Below are positions 8,418 through 17,736 of a stretch of 64,000 nucleotides of DNA, one piece after another. A program made the position numbers and the translations under genes. The stretch is taken from contig CALBZA010000080.1 in assembly GCA_937890005.1 (NCBI GenBank), forward strand, positions 20,434 through 84,433, written 5' to 3'. The notes beneath the pieces are model-generated. The model ran no database searches. It saw only the letters and a list, made by a program, of their open reading frames with translations, and was not told where the DNA came from. Numbering within the stretch: position 1 is the stretch's first letter; each line of letters starts with the position of its first letter. This DNA is from an uncultured Verrucomicrobia subdivision 3 bacterium (GTDB lineage: Bacteria > Verrucomicrobiota > Verrucomicrobiia > Limisphaerales > DASXHY01).

Positions 8418-10967
8418 CTACGTGGAAATTGCACTGCGCGGTTCCGCTTTCTCCCGGGGTTCCACGCGAAAAACCTTCACCAGCCGCTGCTCCTTTGCGA
8501 GTTCATCGAGCAGAACATTCGCAATGCTTTGAACATTCCGCTCGTCCACATGCAGCAACCAGATGAAGAGCGGCAGATTTAAAAACAGCAGCCACGGCCA
8601 GACGCCCCAGATCCAGCCGATCAACAACAGGTCCAGCCCAATCAGCCCGAAGAAGGCGATCCATGCCGTCAGCGACCACGCCGCGTGGAGCCGGCAGCGG
8701 ATGAGCTGCCGCCGGTTGGGATGATCCTCCGCCACGGTGGTCAGTTGGAGATGCGTCCAGCGGCTGCCGTAGATTTCCACATCGTAATCGCTCCAGCCGA
8801 TGTCGGTTCGATTCGGCCAGCGCCGCTCGTCCAACCGGCGCAGAATCAACTGGACGAACTGAAGCCGATCGATCCGCTCCTCAGCCCAGTATTGAACTTC
8901 ACCAAGTGAAACCTTGCTGTTGCGCAACGCCAGCGAATCGATCGATTGCTGCGAACCGAGCTGAAGCGGCTTGACCGAGAGCCGGCCCTGATACCTCGCC
9001 ATGCCGCGCACGATCGGCTGCAGGAAATAAAGCAGCGCCACAAGCGGACGCGACCACCATCTCAATTTGTCCCGCGGGATCGCGGCCTGATATGCCGCCA
9101 CACAGCAGATCGATGCCGGAATCAGCACGCTTGTCGCAGCCAACGGAACGAAGTAGCTCGAAACTGCGGACAATACCCACATCGGGAAAACGATGAACAG
9201 GTGATATTCCAGCGTCGTGCAGAACATCAGTGTTGAAGCCGGTTCCGCTGCATACATTCTTTGAAATCCGGCGCTGCCGAAAAGGCCGTGGTAAATAACG
9301 GGCCGTTGCAGTTCGACTCCGAATTTCGCCGAGGTATAGATTCGTCCGTGCCAGATGCTGCCGCCCAGTGCGCTGAAATTCTCCGGATGCTTCCGCACCA
9401 GCAACGCTTCCGCTTCGCCGTATCCGTGCTGTTGTTTCAGATAGGCGCCAGCGGTGGAACGTCGGTAATGCCACACAAAGCCCGCCGGACTGAAACCGAT
9501 CCTGTAACCGGCCTGCTGCAATCGCCAGCAGACATCCACGTCGTCGCCCGCCTTGGTGTAGATCGGATCAAACCCGCCGATCTCCTCCAGCGCCCATTTG
9601 TAGAACGCCATGTTGCAGCCGGGAATGTGTTCCGCCTGGCGATCGGTCAACATCACATGAGCCGGTCCTCCCGGAGAAACCATCACCGCCGCGGCCACTG
9701 CCGAATCTTCCGGAGGCAACAGATTCGGCCCGCCCACCCCGACAAACTCGCTGTCGAGCAGGCTGGCCACGATGTAATAGAGCCAGTCTTCATCAGCACG
9801 ACAGTCGGAATCGGTGAACGCCACAATCTCGCCCGTGGCGGCCGAAATGCCGCTGTTCCGCGCCACCGAAAGACCGAGATTGCGTTCGTGTCGAATGTTT
9901 CGAACCTCGGGATACTTGGCCGCAATCTCCTGAGTCGTATCGGTCGAGCCATCATCGACCAGGATCACTTCGTAATCCGGATAATTGAGCCGCCGAAGCG
10001 AATCGAGACAGCTGCGCAACGTGCGATCGCCGTTGTAACTGGCCACAACGACAGAAACCTTCGGATAACGTTTCAGGGGAAAATACGGCGCCTGCCGGAA
10101 CTGCTTCAAAACCGTGTAAAAGGATTCCTTCGCCTGCCGATCCCGCGTCACCAGGCCCATCTGCCAGTCATCGACGATCCGGTTGTCCCGGAACCAGTCG
10201 TCCGTATAGCTGAAAACCACCGTGCCGGCGAGCCCACTGCGGAACGCCTCTTCAATCTGCCAGGAGAGCATCGCTGTTTTGCGTTCCTCACCTTCCCGAA
10301 GCGAATCCACACCGAATTCCCCGAGCAACAACGGCTTCGAATCGGCGAGCATCTGAAGCCGCGCCATGTAGTTCCGGAACGGCTGCTCGTTGTGCAGGTA
10401 AACGTTGAAGCAGACGAAATCGACGCTCAACGGATTGAGAAATTCCGTCGGCGGAAAATTGGAGAACGTGCAGAGACAGTTCGGATCCACCTTCTTCGCT
10501 TCCGCAACGAGCGAGTCAATCAGATCGGAAATCTCCTGGGCGCCGGTCCAGCGGACGATGTCCGGCGGAATTTCGTTCGCTATGCTGAATGCAAAAACGC
10601 CGGGATGATTGGCGCAGGCATTTACGGCTTCGCGCACCTTCCGGTGAGCCTCCTCGCGCCGTTCGGATGAATCGATGCAAAGATGTTTGTTCCATGGAAC
10701 ATCGATGAACACCCGCAGGCCGCGTTCAATCGCCAGATCCAGCAGCCAGCGCGGAGGAATGTCATAGACGCGGATGACATTCGCCCCGAGTTCAGCGATT
10801 TGATTCAGATCCGCGACAGTCTGTTCCACCGATGCGAACGGTTGCCCCAGGGCATTGGGGGAAAAAGGACCGTACGCGACCCCTTTGACGAAAAATTTCT
10901 TTTCGCCCAGCCGGAAGAATTTTCCATCCACGGTGACGCGTGGCTGGGCTGAGACCGCAGATGCCAT
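8418..10967 (-). CDS. Glycoside hydrolase-glycosyltransferase (GT2) fusion, membrane protein
   Basis: This 849-residue protein joins two opposite activities. Residues of about 10-290 form a TIM-barrel glycosidase of the GH2/GH5-like clan, with putative acid/base Glu132 in 'FSIANEIPP' and nucleophile Glu217 in 'LLLGEFGVD'. Residues of about 302-545 form a family 2 glycosyltransferase with 'VASYNGDRTL', the DDG at 338-340, a DxD-type 'DSD' at 386-388 and 'GCNMAFYKWALEEIGGFD'. Hydrophobic segments follow near 585-650 and 785-830, so it is membrane-anchored. There is no signal peptide, so membrane topology is uncertain. It may synthesise and trim or transfer an envelope glycan. The neighbours do not indicate the product. 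Confidence 0.85.
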   Translation of the reverse strand: MASAVSAQPRVTVDGKFFRLGEKKFFVKGVAYGPFSPNALGQPFASVEQTVADLNQIAELGANVIRVYDIPPRWLLDLAIERGLRVFIDVPWNKHLCIDSSERREEAHRKVREAVNACANHPGVFAFSIANEIPPDIVRWTGAQEISDLIDSLVAEAKKVDPNCLCTFSNFPPTEFLNPLSVDFVCFNVYLHNEQPFRNYMARLQMLADSKPLLLGEFGVDSLREGEERKTAMLSWQIEEAFRSGLAGTVVFSYTDDWFRDNRIVDDWQMGLVTRDRQAKESFYTVLKQFRQAPYFPLKRYPKVSVVVASYNGDRTLRSCLDSLRRLNYPDYEVILVDDGSTDTTQEIAAKYPEVRNIRHERNLGLSVARNSGISAATGEIVAFTDSDCRADEDWLYYIVASLLDSEFVGVGGPNLLPPEDSAVAAAVMVSPGGPAHVMLTDRQAEHIPGCNMAFYKWALEEIGGFDPIYTKAGDDVDVCWRLQQAGYRIGFSPAGFVWHYRRSTAGAYLKQQHGYGEAEALLVRKHPENFSALGGSIWHGRIYTSAKFGVELQRPVIYHGLFGSAGFQRMYAAEPASTLMFCTTLEYHLFIVFPMWVLSAVSSYFVPLAATSVLIPASICCVAAYQAAIPRDKLRWWSRPLVALLYFLQPIVRGMARYQGRLSVKPLQLGSQQSIDSLALRNSKVSLGEVQYWAEERIDRLQFVQLILRRLDERRWPNRTDIGWSDYDVEIYGSRWTHLQLTTVAEDHPNRRQLIRCRLHAAWSLTAWIAFFGLIGLDLLLIGWIWGVWPWLLFLNLPLFIWLLHVDERNVQSIANVLLDELAKEQRLVKVFRVEPREKAEPRSAIST

Positions 10968-11148
10968 GTGCGTTTAGACGGCGCAAGAGCCGGTTAAAAT
11001 TCAACGTGCGGGTCGGGGATAACAAATGCCCGCAAACGAAGCAAGCAGCCCAATTGCATTGCCTTATGCCTCGTGCCCGGCGCCCCGCGACTCGGCCCCC
11101 GCCACTTTTCCGCTTGCGCGGCCGCCGCTTCACCCGCCTATTGCGACC

Positions 11149-11598
11149 ATGAAAGAATTACCACACACGCATTCCTGTTTTGTGTGCGGCGAATCGAATC
11201 CCGCCGGCCTGAACCTGCGGTTCGAAACCGATGGAACCAAAGTATTCACCCGATTCACGCCGCGACCGGAACACATCGGGTTCAAAGGTGTCATCCACGG
11301 CGGAATTCTTTCCACGGTGCTCGACGAAATCATGGTCTGGGCCTGCGCAGTTCCGACAAAACGCTTTGCCTATTGCGTCGAACTGACCGTCCGGTTTTCC
11401 ACACCTGCACGTCCGGGAGAACTCCTCACCGTGACGTCGGAGCTGACCTCGAATCGGCGAAACAAAATCTTCGAAGCAAAATCCGAAATCCGAAACGAAC
11501 AGAACCAGCTGCTTTGTTCCGCAACAGGCAAATACTTTGCAGTGCCAGATTCGGATATTCAGCCGATGCTTGATGATCTTGTGGGCGGAACGGATTGA
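11149..11598 (+). CDS. PaaI-type hotdog-fold thioesterase
   Basis: The product has 149 residues from the ATG at 11149 (MKELPHTHS); in-frame starts further upstream give a compositionally odd extension. The hotdog signature is 'GVIHGGILSTVLDEIMVWAC', where the HGG and the following Asp/Glu region bind and hydrolyse acyl-CoA or other thioesters. The start also contains 'CFVCGESNPAGLNLRF', a Cys-pair N-terminus found in a subset of PaaI-like proteins. It stands alone, divergent from the GH-GT2 fusion and convergent with the TolC-like gene. A perfect 6-bp hairpin at 11604-11618 lies right after the stop. The acyl substrate is not known. Confidence 0.88.
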   Translation: MKELPHTHSCFVCGESNPAGLNLRFETDGTKVFTRFTPRPEHIGFKGVIHGGILSTVLDEIMVWACAVPTKRFAYCVELTVRFSTPARPGELLTVTSELTSNRRNKIFEAKSEIRNEQNQLLCSATGKYFAVPDSDIQPMLDDLVGGTD

Positions 11599-11654
11599 TC
11601 TGACGCGATCAAATCGCGAATCCGCACCGGCCTTCGATCAAACCGGTCTGCAGA

Positions 11655-13178
11655 TTATTTCTCGACTTTGAAGTCGATCCCGAGGCGTTCCAGCGTCGTT
11701 CCTTCGGCAAGGCTCAAAGCCGCGAGGCTCTTGTTGTAGTTGTCGAGCGCCTGAATCTCCGTTGCCCGAGCCTGGGTGAGGTCGCGTTGCGTCTGCAACA
11801 CCGTGTAGGTCGTGCTCTTGCCCTGTTCCAATCGCTTCTGCTCCGCTTCCAGCGCTGCCTCGGCGTATTCACGCGCGGCGCGCGTTGCGGAAACTCTTTC
11901 ATAGTTGGCCTGGGCGATTTTGATGGCATTGTCGATCTCCTGCATGATCGTCGATTCCAACGCCTTCACATTCAGCACAGCCTGCTGGAATGTGAGCTTC
12001 ATCGCCTTGTGAGAATTCCGCGCCGCCTGGTTCGCCAGCGGAATGCTGATTTCACCGCCATAAACATAATAGGGCCGGTTGCGTTCCCGGATGTCGTAGA
12101 GCGTTCCGCTGAACTCGTTGCCCGAGCCGTTGTAACCGTAGGTGCCGAAGATATCGAGCTGCGGGAAAAGCTGATTGCGGGTGTACTTCAATTGAATCCC
12201 GGCCCGCTCCATCTCCAGCTTTGCCTGGATCATTTCGGGCCGCATGGTGAGTCCCTTGCGCCAGCTGGATTGCAGATCAAAGCTTCGCGGCGGGGCGGTA
12301 AGACTTCCTGATGGAACCAATCGAACCTCCGCCCACTCGGCGTAACGCGCATTCATCCAGCCCTTGACCGTGTTCTCCTGGACGGCCAGATCGCTCGTTG
12401 CCTGAATCAGATCCGCACGCGCGGCCGCGGCCTGCGCTTCCGCCTGCTTCGCTTCGAGCGGCGCCATGGCTCCGACCTCGACGCGCTTTCGATTCTCGGA
12501 GACAAGCTGCTCCGCCAGATCGACAGCCTTCTGCCGCACAATCACACTTTCGCGCTGGAAGATCAGGTCGTAGTAAGCCTGCTCAAGCGCCGTTATCTCG
12601 GTCATCGTGCGAAGCTTCAAAATCTGTTCGCTGCGCACCACATCAAGCTTGGCCACCTTGATCGACAGCCTCGGGGAATCGATCCAGAAATTGCGGAGCA
12701 ACGGCTGGCGGACGCTCGCCGCAGCGGAACCGCCCGAGTTCGAAATATCCGTTCCCACGCCGGTCTGACGATCCGTGTCAGAGATGTCGCCGGTGATGTT
12801 ATAAGTCATTCCCCAGGGAAGGTAGCCGTTGACACCGCTGTTGAAGGAGCGCGTGTCGCTGACGGCGCCGGCGATCACGTTTGTGCCAAGCAGCGACGGT
12901 CCCGCCTCCGAATGCGAATGCTGGCCTGCAAAGCCGAAGGTCGGATCGTAAACGCCGTAACTCTGGCGAAGGTTGTATTCGGCAATCTGCGGATTGTAAC
13001 GCTCGATCTGCAGACCGAGGTTGTCCCGCAGTGTCATCTCAATCACATCCTGCAGCGAAACCGTCCTTACGTTGTTCGTGGAGGGTCCCTGCGCGTTGAC
13101 CGCGGCCGGCAGCGCGGCCATCAGGGCCGCAATCCAAAGCATTCTCATCGATTGGCAAGAGTGGTGGATGGTCTTCAT
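11655..13178 (-). CDS. TolC-family outer-membrane efflux protein
   Basis: The 507-residue product has a signal peptide ending in 'AAVNAQ' and two outer-membrane-efflux repeats built of long amphipathic helices. The first begins with 'VSLQDVIEMTLRDNLGLQIE', the usual opening of the family, and the second near 'RPEMIQAKLEMERAGIQLKY'. A beta-barrel segment 'LFPQLDIFGTYGYNGSG' is clear. It would trimerise as the outer-membrane duct. It is the last gene of the run adaptor-ATPase-permease-tsaC-tolC, so it is likely the partner of the MacAB-type pump encoded upstream, with tsaC lying between. Confidence 0.92.
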   Translation of the reverse strand: MKTIHHSCQSMRMLWIAALMAALPAAVNAQGPSTNNVRTVSLQDVIEMTLRDNLGLQIERYNPQIAEYNLRQSYGVYDPTFGFAGQHSHSEAGPSLLGTNVIAGAVSDTRSFNSGVNGYLPWGMTYNITGDISDTDRQTGVGTDISNSGGSAAASVRQPLLRNFWIDSPRLSIKVAKLDVVRSEQILKLRTMTEITALEQAYYDLIFQRESVIVRQKAVDLAEQLVSENRKRVEVGAMAPLEAKQAEAQAAAARADLIQATSDLAVQENTVKGWMNARYAEWAEVRLVPSGSLTAPPRSFDLQSSWRKGLTMRPEMIQAKLEMERAGIQLKYTRNQLFPQLDIFGTYGYNGSGNEFSGTLYDIRERNRPYYVYGGEISIPLANQAARNSHKAMKLTFQQAVLNVKALESTIMQEIDNAIKIAQANYERVSATRAAREYAEAALEAEQKRLEQGKSTTYTVLQTQRDLTQARATEIQALDNYNKSLAALSLAEGTTLERLGIDFKVEK

Positions 13179-13193
13179 ATCATCAAATCATTT

Positions 13194-14213
13194 CTAGGCC
13201 GCAGCGGCACGATTCAGACGATCGCTGATGCCGCGCCATTCAGAAGAATCGGGCAACGCCTCTACAACGATCATTTCCGCGCCAAGCTCATCGCAGCGAT
13301 GCAGCTCGGCGTACAGAGCTCGCGCAAACGCCTCCGCGTCGTGAGGAATCACACTGACCCGTGCAAATCGTTCCGGACCCGGAATGCGACTGTGTGCGAG
13401 AACGTGAATCCGATCGCATGACTCGTTTCGAAGCATCGCATGCAGCTCGGCATCATCGTTCCAGCGGAGAATCTTCAGTCTGGCTTTCGGGGAATAATGC
13501 TTCTTCAGCAATCCAGGGCTTCGCAGCGTGCTGCCACCTTCCTGTCCGCCGAGAGCCAGTTCCCCGAGTACCGACTTCAGCGACTCGTCATCAATCATTC
13601 CCGGCCGGAGCACACGGGCGGGTTCGACGGAAAGATCAAGCACCGTCGATTCAATGCCCACCTGCGACTGCCCGCCATCGACAATCAACTTCAATTGATC
13701 TCCGAGCTGGCCTGCGACGTGTTCAGCATTTGTGGGCGAGACACAATTGGAACGATTCGCACTCGGCGCCGCGAGCGGGAATCCGCAGCCGCGAATCACC
13801 GCCTGCATGAACGGATGTCCCGGCCAGCGAACTCCGACCGTTCCGCCTCCCGCCGTCACTATGTTCGGAATTTTTCCTGATCGCGGCAAAACAAGTGTGA
13901 GCGGCCCCGGCCAGAACGCCGCTGCCAGCCGCTCCGCATTCTGCGTCCAGCGTTCGACACAGCGTTGCGCCATTTCCAGGTCGCTGACGTGCACGATGAC
14001 TGGATTGTGCGCGGGCCGGCCTTTGATTGCGTAAATCTTTGCAACGGCATCCGGATCGAGCGCATTGGCGGCAAGGCCGTAAACCGTTTCCGTCGGCAGC
14101 GCGACCACTTCCCCCGCTTTCAACAACGTGACCGCGCGCTCCACGGCCGCGGCGAAAAGCGCCGGCGTGTGCGTGGGCAATATCTGCGCTGAACTGGAAA
14201 CAGCCGTTTGCAC
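13194..14213 (-). CDS. tsaC: Threonylcarbamoyl-AMP synthase (Sua5 type)
   Basis: The enzyme makes threonylcarbamoyl-AMP from Thr, bicarbonate and ATP for the t6A37 modification of ANN-decoding tRNAs. The YrdC domain is complete ('LKAGEVVALPTETVYGLAAN', 'KGRPAHNPVIVHV', 'FWPGPLTLVL', 'VGVRWPGHPF', 'APSANRS'), and the protein continues into a C-terminal Sua5 domain ('LRSPGLLKKHYSPKA'), making 339 residues, typical of the long form. The start is a GTG at 14213, six bases after the permease stop; the downstream tolC-like gene starts 16 bases after its own end. A housekeeping tRNA-modification gene inside an efflux operon is unusual; it may simply share the transcript. Confidence 0.95.
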   Translation of the reverse strand: MQTAVSSSAQILPTHTPALFAAAVERAVTLLKAGEVVALPTETVYGLAANALDPDAVAKIYAIKGRPAHNPVIVHVSDLEMAQRCVERWTQNAERLAAAFWPGPLTLVLPRSGKIPNIVTAGGGTVGVRWPGHPFMQAVIRGCGFPLAAPSANRSNCVSPTNAEHVAGQLGDQLKLIVDGGQSQVGIESTVLDLSVEPARVLRPGMIDDESLKSVLGELALGGQEGGSTLRSPGLLKKHYSPKARLKILRWNDDAELHAMLRNESCDRIHVLAHSRIPGPERFARVSVIPHDAEAFARALYAELHRCDELGAEMIVVEALPDSSEWRGISDRLNRAAAA

Positions 14214-14219
14214 GAAGAC

Positions 14220-15431
14220 CTATTCGTATCGCAGTGCATCAATTGGATCGAGCCGCGATGCTTTCCGCGCGGGATAAAATCCAAAGAAAATGCCCACCGC
14301 CGCACTGAAGACGAATGCAATCACGACGGACGTCGGCGAAATCAGTGACGGCCAGGACGTTTTCGTTGAAATGAAGTGCGAGATGACAAAGCCCGTGATG
14401 ATTCCTATCACTCCACCCAGAATACTCAGCGTGACGGCTTCCGTAAGGAACTGGAGCAGGATATCGCGTCCGCGCGCGCCAACCGCCATGCGGATGCCGA
14501 TCTCGCGCGTTCGTTCCGTGACGCTGACCAGCATGATATTCATGATGCCGATGCCGCCGACCACGAGCGAAATGCTCGCAATTGCACCTACCAGCCACGT
14601 CATGGTCTTGGACGTCGCCGTTGCCGCTTCGGCCAGTTCGAGCTGGTTGCGCACGATGAAATCGGGATCGCGACCAGGCCGACGTTGCTGGAGGAGCCCG
14701 GTGACATCGTCCTGAATCCGGGGCATTTCATCCGGAGCTGCGGCCTGGATCAGAATCGCGCTCAAATACTGGCGCCGCGCCACGCGTCGCATGGCACTCG
14801 TGTAGGGAACAATCACCACATCATCCTGATCCTGCCCGAAAAAGTTCACGCCTTTTGGAGTCAGCACACCGACGATCTTGAACGGCATGTTTCGGATGCG
14901 GATGGTTTCACCGACCGGATCGGCACCGGAATACAGCTGATCGACGATCGTTTTGCCGATGACGGCCACCTTCGCAGCACTGTTCACATCCGCTTCCGTG
15001 AACATTTCGCCGCTCTCGAGGCCCCAGGCGCGAACGCTGAGATAATCGGGTGATTCACCAAGAATCTGGGTGTTCCAGTTGAGCCCGTTTGCCATCACCT
15101 GCTGGCGTTCGCGAACTTCGCTGCTGACCGCAACCACTCCGGGCACTTCGGCTTCAATCGCCTTCGCCTCCTCGGGCGTGAGCGTGCTCATTGACCCCCA
15201 ACCGCCCCGCATGCCTCCGGCAGTCGTGCTCCCGGGAAAAACTGAAACCACGTTCTGACCCAGGCCAGCGATCTGCGCCTCCACCTGCGCCTTCGCGCCG
15301 TTGCCAATACCGATCGCGGAAATCACCGCCGCGACACCGATGATCATGCCGAGCATTGTCAGCAGTGTCCGCAGCTTGTTCCGGCGCAATGCGCGCAGTG
15401 CAATTCTGAAGGTTGCGAAGATGCGTCTCAT
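14220..15431 (-). CDS. MacB-type ABC transporter permease (FtsX family)
   Basis: The 403-residue protein has one N-terminal transmembrane helix, a large periplasmic MacB_PCD domain (about 45-240) and a cluster of three C-terminal helices, the FtsX arrangement. Diagnostic stretches are 'LRTLLTMLGMIIGVAAVISA', 'GIGIMNIMLVSVTERTREIG' and 'MAVGARGRDILLQFLTEAV'. In E. coli MacB the ATPase is fused to this part; here it is a separate gene just upstream, overlapping by ATGA. The pump would be a mechanotransmitter exporting a substrate from the periplasm through TolC. The substrate (antibiotic, lipopeptide or toxin) cannot be read from the sequence. Confidence 0.93.
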   Translation of the reverse strand: MRRIFATFRIALRALRRNKLRTLLTMLGMIIGVAAVISAIGIGNGAKAQVEAQIAGLGQNVVSVFPGSTTAGGMRGGWGSMSTLTPEEAKAIEAEVPGVVAVSSEVRERQQVMANGLNWNTQILGESPDYLSVRAWGLESGEMFTEADVNSAAKVAVIGKTIVDQLYSGADPVGETIRIRNMPFKIVGVLTPKGVNFFGQDQDDVVIVPYTSAMRRVARRQYLSAILIQAAAPDEMPRIQDDVTGLLQQRRPGRDPDFIVRNQLELAEAATATSKTMTWLVGAIASISLVVGGIGIMNIMLVSVTERTREIGIRMAVGARGRDILLQFLTEAVTLSILGGVIGIITGFVISHFISTKTSWPSLISPTSVVIAFVFSAAVGIFFGFYPARKASRLDPIDALRYE

Positions 15432-16192
15432 GACAGCTGCACGGATTTTTGCGCGTCGCGCAGTTTTTCAAGTTCAACCTCCGCCTTGAGCCGGTTGGTC
15501 ACCGGCGTGTCGGTCAGGACTTTTCCGTCGCGCATCACGATGGTCCGCTTGGTGTATTGCGCGATGTCCAGTTCATGCGTCACCATCACGACCGTCATTC
15601 CCTGATCGTTGAGCTTCTGGAAAACGCCCATGATCTCGATGCTGGTCTGGCTGTCGAGGTTGCCCGTCGGTTCGTCGGCAAGAAGAAGCGCCGGTTCATT
15701 CACCAGAGCGCGCGCGATCGCGACGCGCTGCTGTTGTCCGCCGGAAAGCTGGTTGGGATGATGATCTGCGCGCGCGGCAAGACCGACAAGGTCCAGTGCC
15801 TTGAGCGCGCGTTCCCGCTGTTCGTGGCCGGAAATTTTTCGATGCGTGTAGAACATCGGCAATTCCACGTTCTCGATCGCAGATGTTCGCGAAAGCAGGT
15901 TGAATCCCTGAAAAACGAACCCGATCTTCTGGTTTCGAATATCTGCCAGTTCGTCACGGTCGAGCCTGGAAACATCGATGCCGTCCAGCAGATAACGTCC
16001 CTGCGTCGGCCGATCCAGACAGCCGAGCGTGTTCATCAGCGTCGATTTGCCGGAACCGCTGGCGCCCATCACCGCAACGAATTCGCCCGGCATCACCTTC
16101 AGCGAAACGCCCCGCACCGCATGCACATCCACTTCACCGGTGTGATAGACCTTCTGGATGTCATCCAGTTCTATGACAGGTTGAGTTTCCAT
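15428..16192 (-). CDS. MacB/LolD-type ABC transporter ATP-binding protein
   Basis: This is the ATPase of the tripartite pump, with 254 residues from the ATG at 16192. Earlier in-frame starts (to 16309) would run back into the adaptor gene. The Walker A 'MGASGSGKST', Q-loop 'GFVFQGFNLL', signature 'LSGGQQQRVAIARAL' and Walker B 'LLLADEPTGNLDS' are intact, followed by the H-loop in 'VMVTHELDIA'. The N-terminal 'VIELDDIQKVYHTGEVDVHA' is the typical MacB/LolD opening. It overlaps the permease gene by four bases and starts 13 bases after the adaptor stop, so the three proteins are likely made in balance. Confidence 0.95.
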   Translation of the reverse strand: METQPVIELDDIQKVYHTGEVDVHAVRGVSLKVMPGEFVAVMGASGSGKSTLMNTLGCLDRPTQGRYLLDGIDVSRLDRDELADIRNQKIGFVFQGFNLLSRTSAIENVELPMFYTHRKISGHEQRERALKALDLVGLAARADHHPNQLSGGQQQRVAIARALVNEPALLLADEPTGNLDSQTSIEIMGVFQKLNDQGMTVVMVTHELDIAQYTKRTIVMRDGKVLTDTPVTNRLKAEVELEKLRDAQKSVQLS

Positions 16193-16205
16193 TTCCGCCA
16201 CAGGC

Positions 16206-17528
16206 TTAGAAACGTCGGAATCCACCGGGTCGTCCGCCGCCACCGAACGGATTTGCAGCACCGCTCTGAGCAGAGGCGCTGGACGAAAGCACGCCAGTGA
16301 CGACTTCATCCCCTTCGTTCAGCCCCTCGATCACTTCCGTGGCAACGCCATCCGAAATGCCGGTCCGGATCTGAACCTGTTTAAGCTGCGGTTTTCCGGT
16401 AGGCCCGGCCTCAAGCACATAAACGGTGCGGTTGCTGAACCGGTCTCCCGATCCACCGCCGCCGCCTTCGCGATTGCGCGGACCCCGCGCTCCGGCACCA
16501 GGGAAACCTCGACCCTCGCCGCCAGGCCGCTGTTGCGGTCCTGCTGCCTGCGCCATCGCAGGCGCGGCCTGCACTGCGTTGGTTCCCGAAACCACAACAC
16601 CTTCAGGGGGACGGAACCGGAGCGCCGCATTTGGAATTTTCAAGACATCATTCCGTTCGCGAAGAATGATCGAGACGTTCGCGGTCATGCTCGGCAACAA
16701 CTTAAGATCGTCATTCGAGACATCGATCACCGCGCTGTAGCTCACCACGTTCTGATTCGTCACTGCGCCGTATCGAATCTGGCTCACCTTGCCGCGGAAG
16801 GTACGGTACGGATACGCATCAACGGTGAAGGTCACATCCTGTCCGTTTTCGACGCCGCCAATATCTGCTTCGGAAACAAGCGCGCCGATCTGCATTTTGC
16901 TGAGGTCGTTTGCGATGACGAACAGTGTGGGCGTGTTGAAACTGGCCGCCACAGTCTGTCCCACATCGACGTTCCGGGAAATCACCACACCGTCCACCGG
17001 CGCCACAATGGTGCATCGCGAAAGATCGACCTGGGCGCTGGCCAGCGCGGCCTCGGCGGACCTCACTTCCGCCTGCGCCTGCTGCAACTGCGCCATGGCG
17101 GTATCATAGTCAGCTGCGGGAATCAGGTTGTTCCTGAAAAGGGAATCGGCGCGCCCGGCCTGAACCTGGGTGAGACGCAGATTCGCAACGGAGTTGGAAA
17201 GCTGGGCTTCAGCGCGAAGCACCCCGACCTGATACGTGGAAGGATCGATCTCGGCGATCACCTGGTTCGATTTCACAGTCGAATTGAAATCGACGTAAAT
17301 CGCCTGGATCCGGCCGGAAATCTGGCTGCCGACCTGAACGTTCACCACTGGACTGAGCGTTCCAGTTGCCGTCACGGCCTGGGTGATGTCGCCTTTGGAA
17401 ATCTTCGACGTCTGAAACCGCACGGCCTCGGTGTCCCTGTTCAAATACCAAACCACGGCGCCGATGGCGCCGCCCACGATGAGCAGCGTGACAATCCATT
17501 TCAGCCCGCCAGAATTTTTCTTTGCCAT
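16206..17528 (-). CDS. macA: MacA-like periplasmic adaptor (HlyD/RND family)
   Basis: The 440-residue membrane-fusion protein has an N-terminal anchor ('WIVTLLIVGGAIGAVVWYLN'), a lipoyl half-motif ('GTLSPVVNVQVGSQISGRIQ'), an alpha-helical hairpin (about 95-170) and the second lipoyl half ('CTIVAPVDGVVISRNVDVGQ'). Beta-barrel and membrane-proximal domains follow. A Gly/Pro/Arg-rich insertion of about 50 residues (roughly 335-385) interrupts the membrane-proximal domain, and the C-terminus is again Gly-rich; neither is part of the usual fold. It heads the export operon, divergent from trpD. Its job is to bridge the inner-membrane MacB complex and the TolC-like duct. Confidence 0.92.
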   Translation of the reverse strand: MAKKNSGGLKWIVTLLIVGGAIGAVVWYLNRDTEAVRFQTSKISKGDITQAVTATGTLSPVVNVQVGSQISGRIQAIYVDFNSTVKSNQVIAEIDPSTYQVGVLRAEAQLSNSVANLRLTQVQAGRADSLFRNNLIPAADYDTAMAQLQQAQAEVRSAEAALASAQVDLSRCTIVAPVDGVVISRNVDVGQTVAASFNTPTLFVIANDLSKMQIGALVSEADIGGVENGQDVTFTVDAYPYRTFRGKVSQIRYGAVTNQNVVSYSAVIDVSNDDLKLLPSMTANVSIILRERNDVLKIPNAALRFRPPEGVVVSGTNAVQAAPAMAQAAGPQQRPGGEGRGFPGAGARGPRNREGGGGGSGDRFSNRTVYVLEAGPTGKPQLKQVQIRTGISDGVATEVIEGLNEGDEVVTGVLSSSASAQSGAANPFGGGGRPGGFRRF

Positions 17529-17736
17529 ACAACAGAATTTCGCCAGTTAAAGACCCTAACTGTAACCGCGAGGTTACCTGGTTTCCCCGGCATGTCCATG
17601 CCGCCTCACACACCGAGCCGTGGATATTGCACATGCGGAGCACGGGAGGAAAGAGTTCAAACATGGAATATCGCGCAAAGCGCCGGCTGCAAAATTTCCA
17701 CTTCGAACTCATCAGGCCGATCACTAAGATGCGCGC

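Noticed and set aside
9261..10670. A 469-codon plus-strand open frame
   Set aside because: Antisense shadow of the GH-GT2 fusion; no motifs, basic composition.
11604..11618. A perfect 6-bp hairpin after the thioesterase
   Set aside because: Too short and without a T-tract to call a terminator with confidence.
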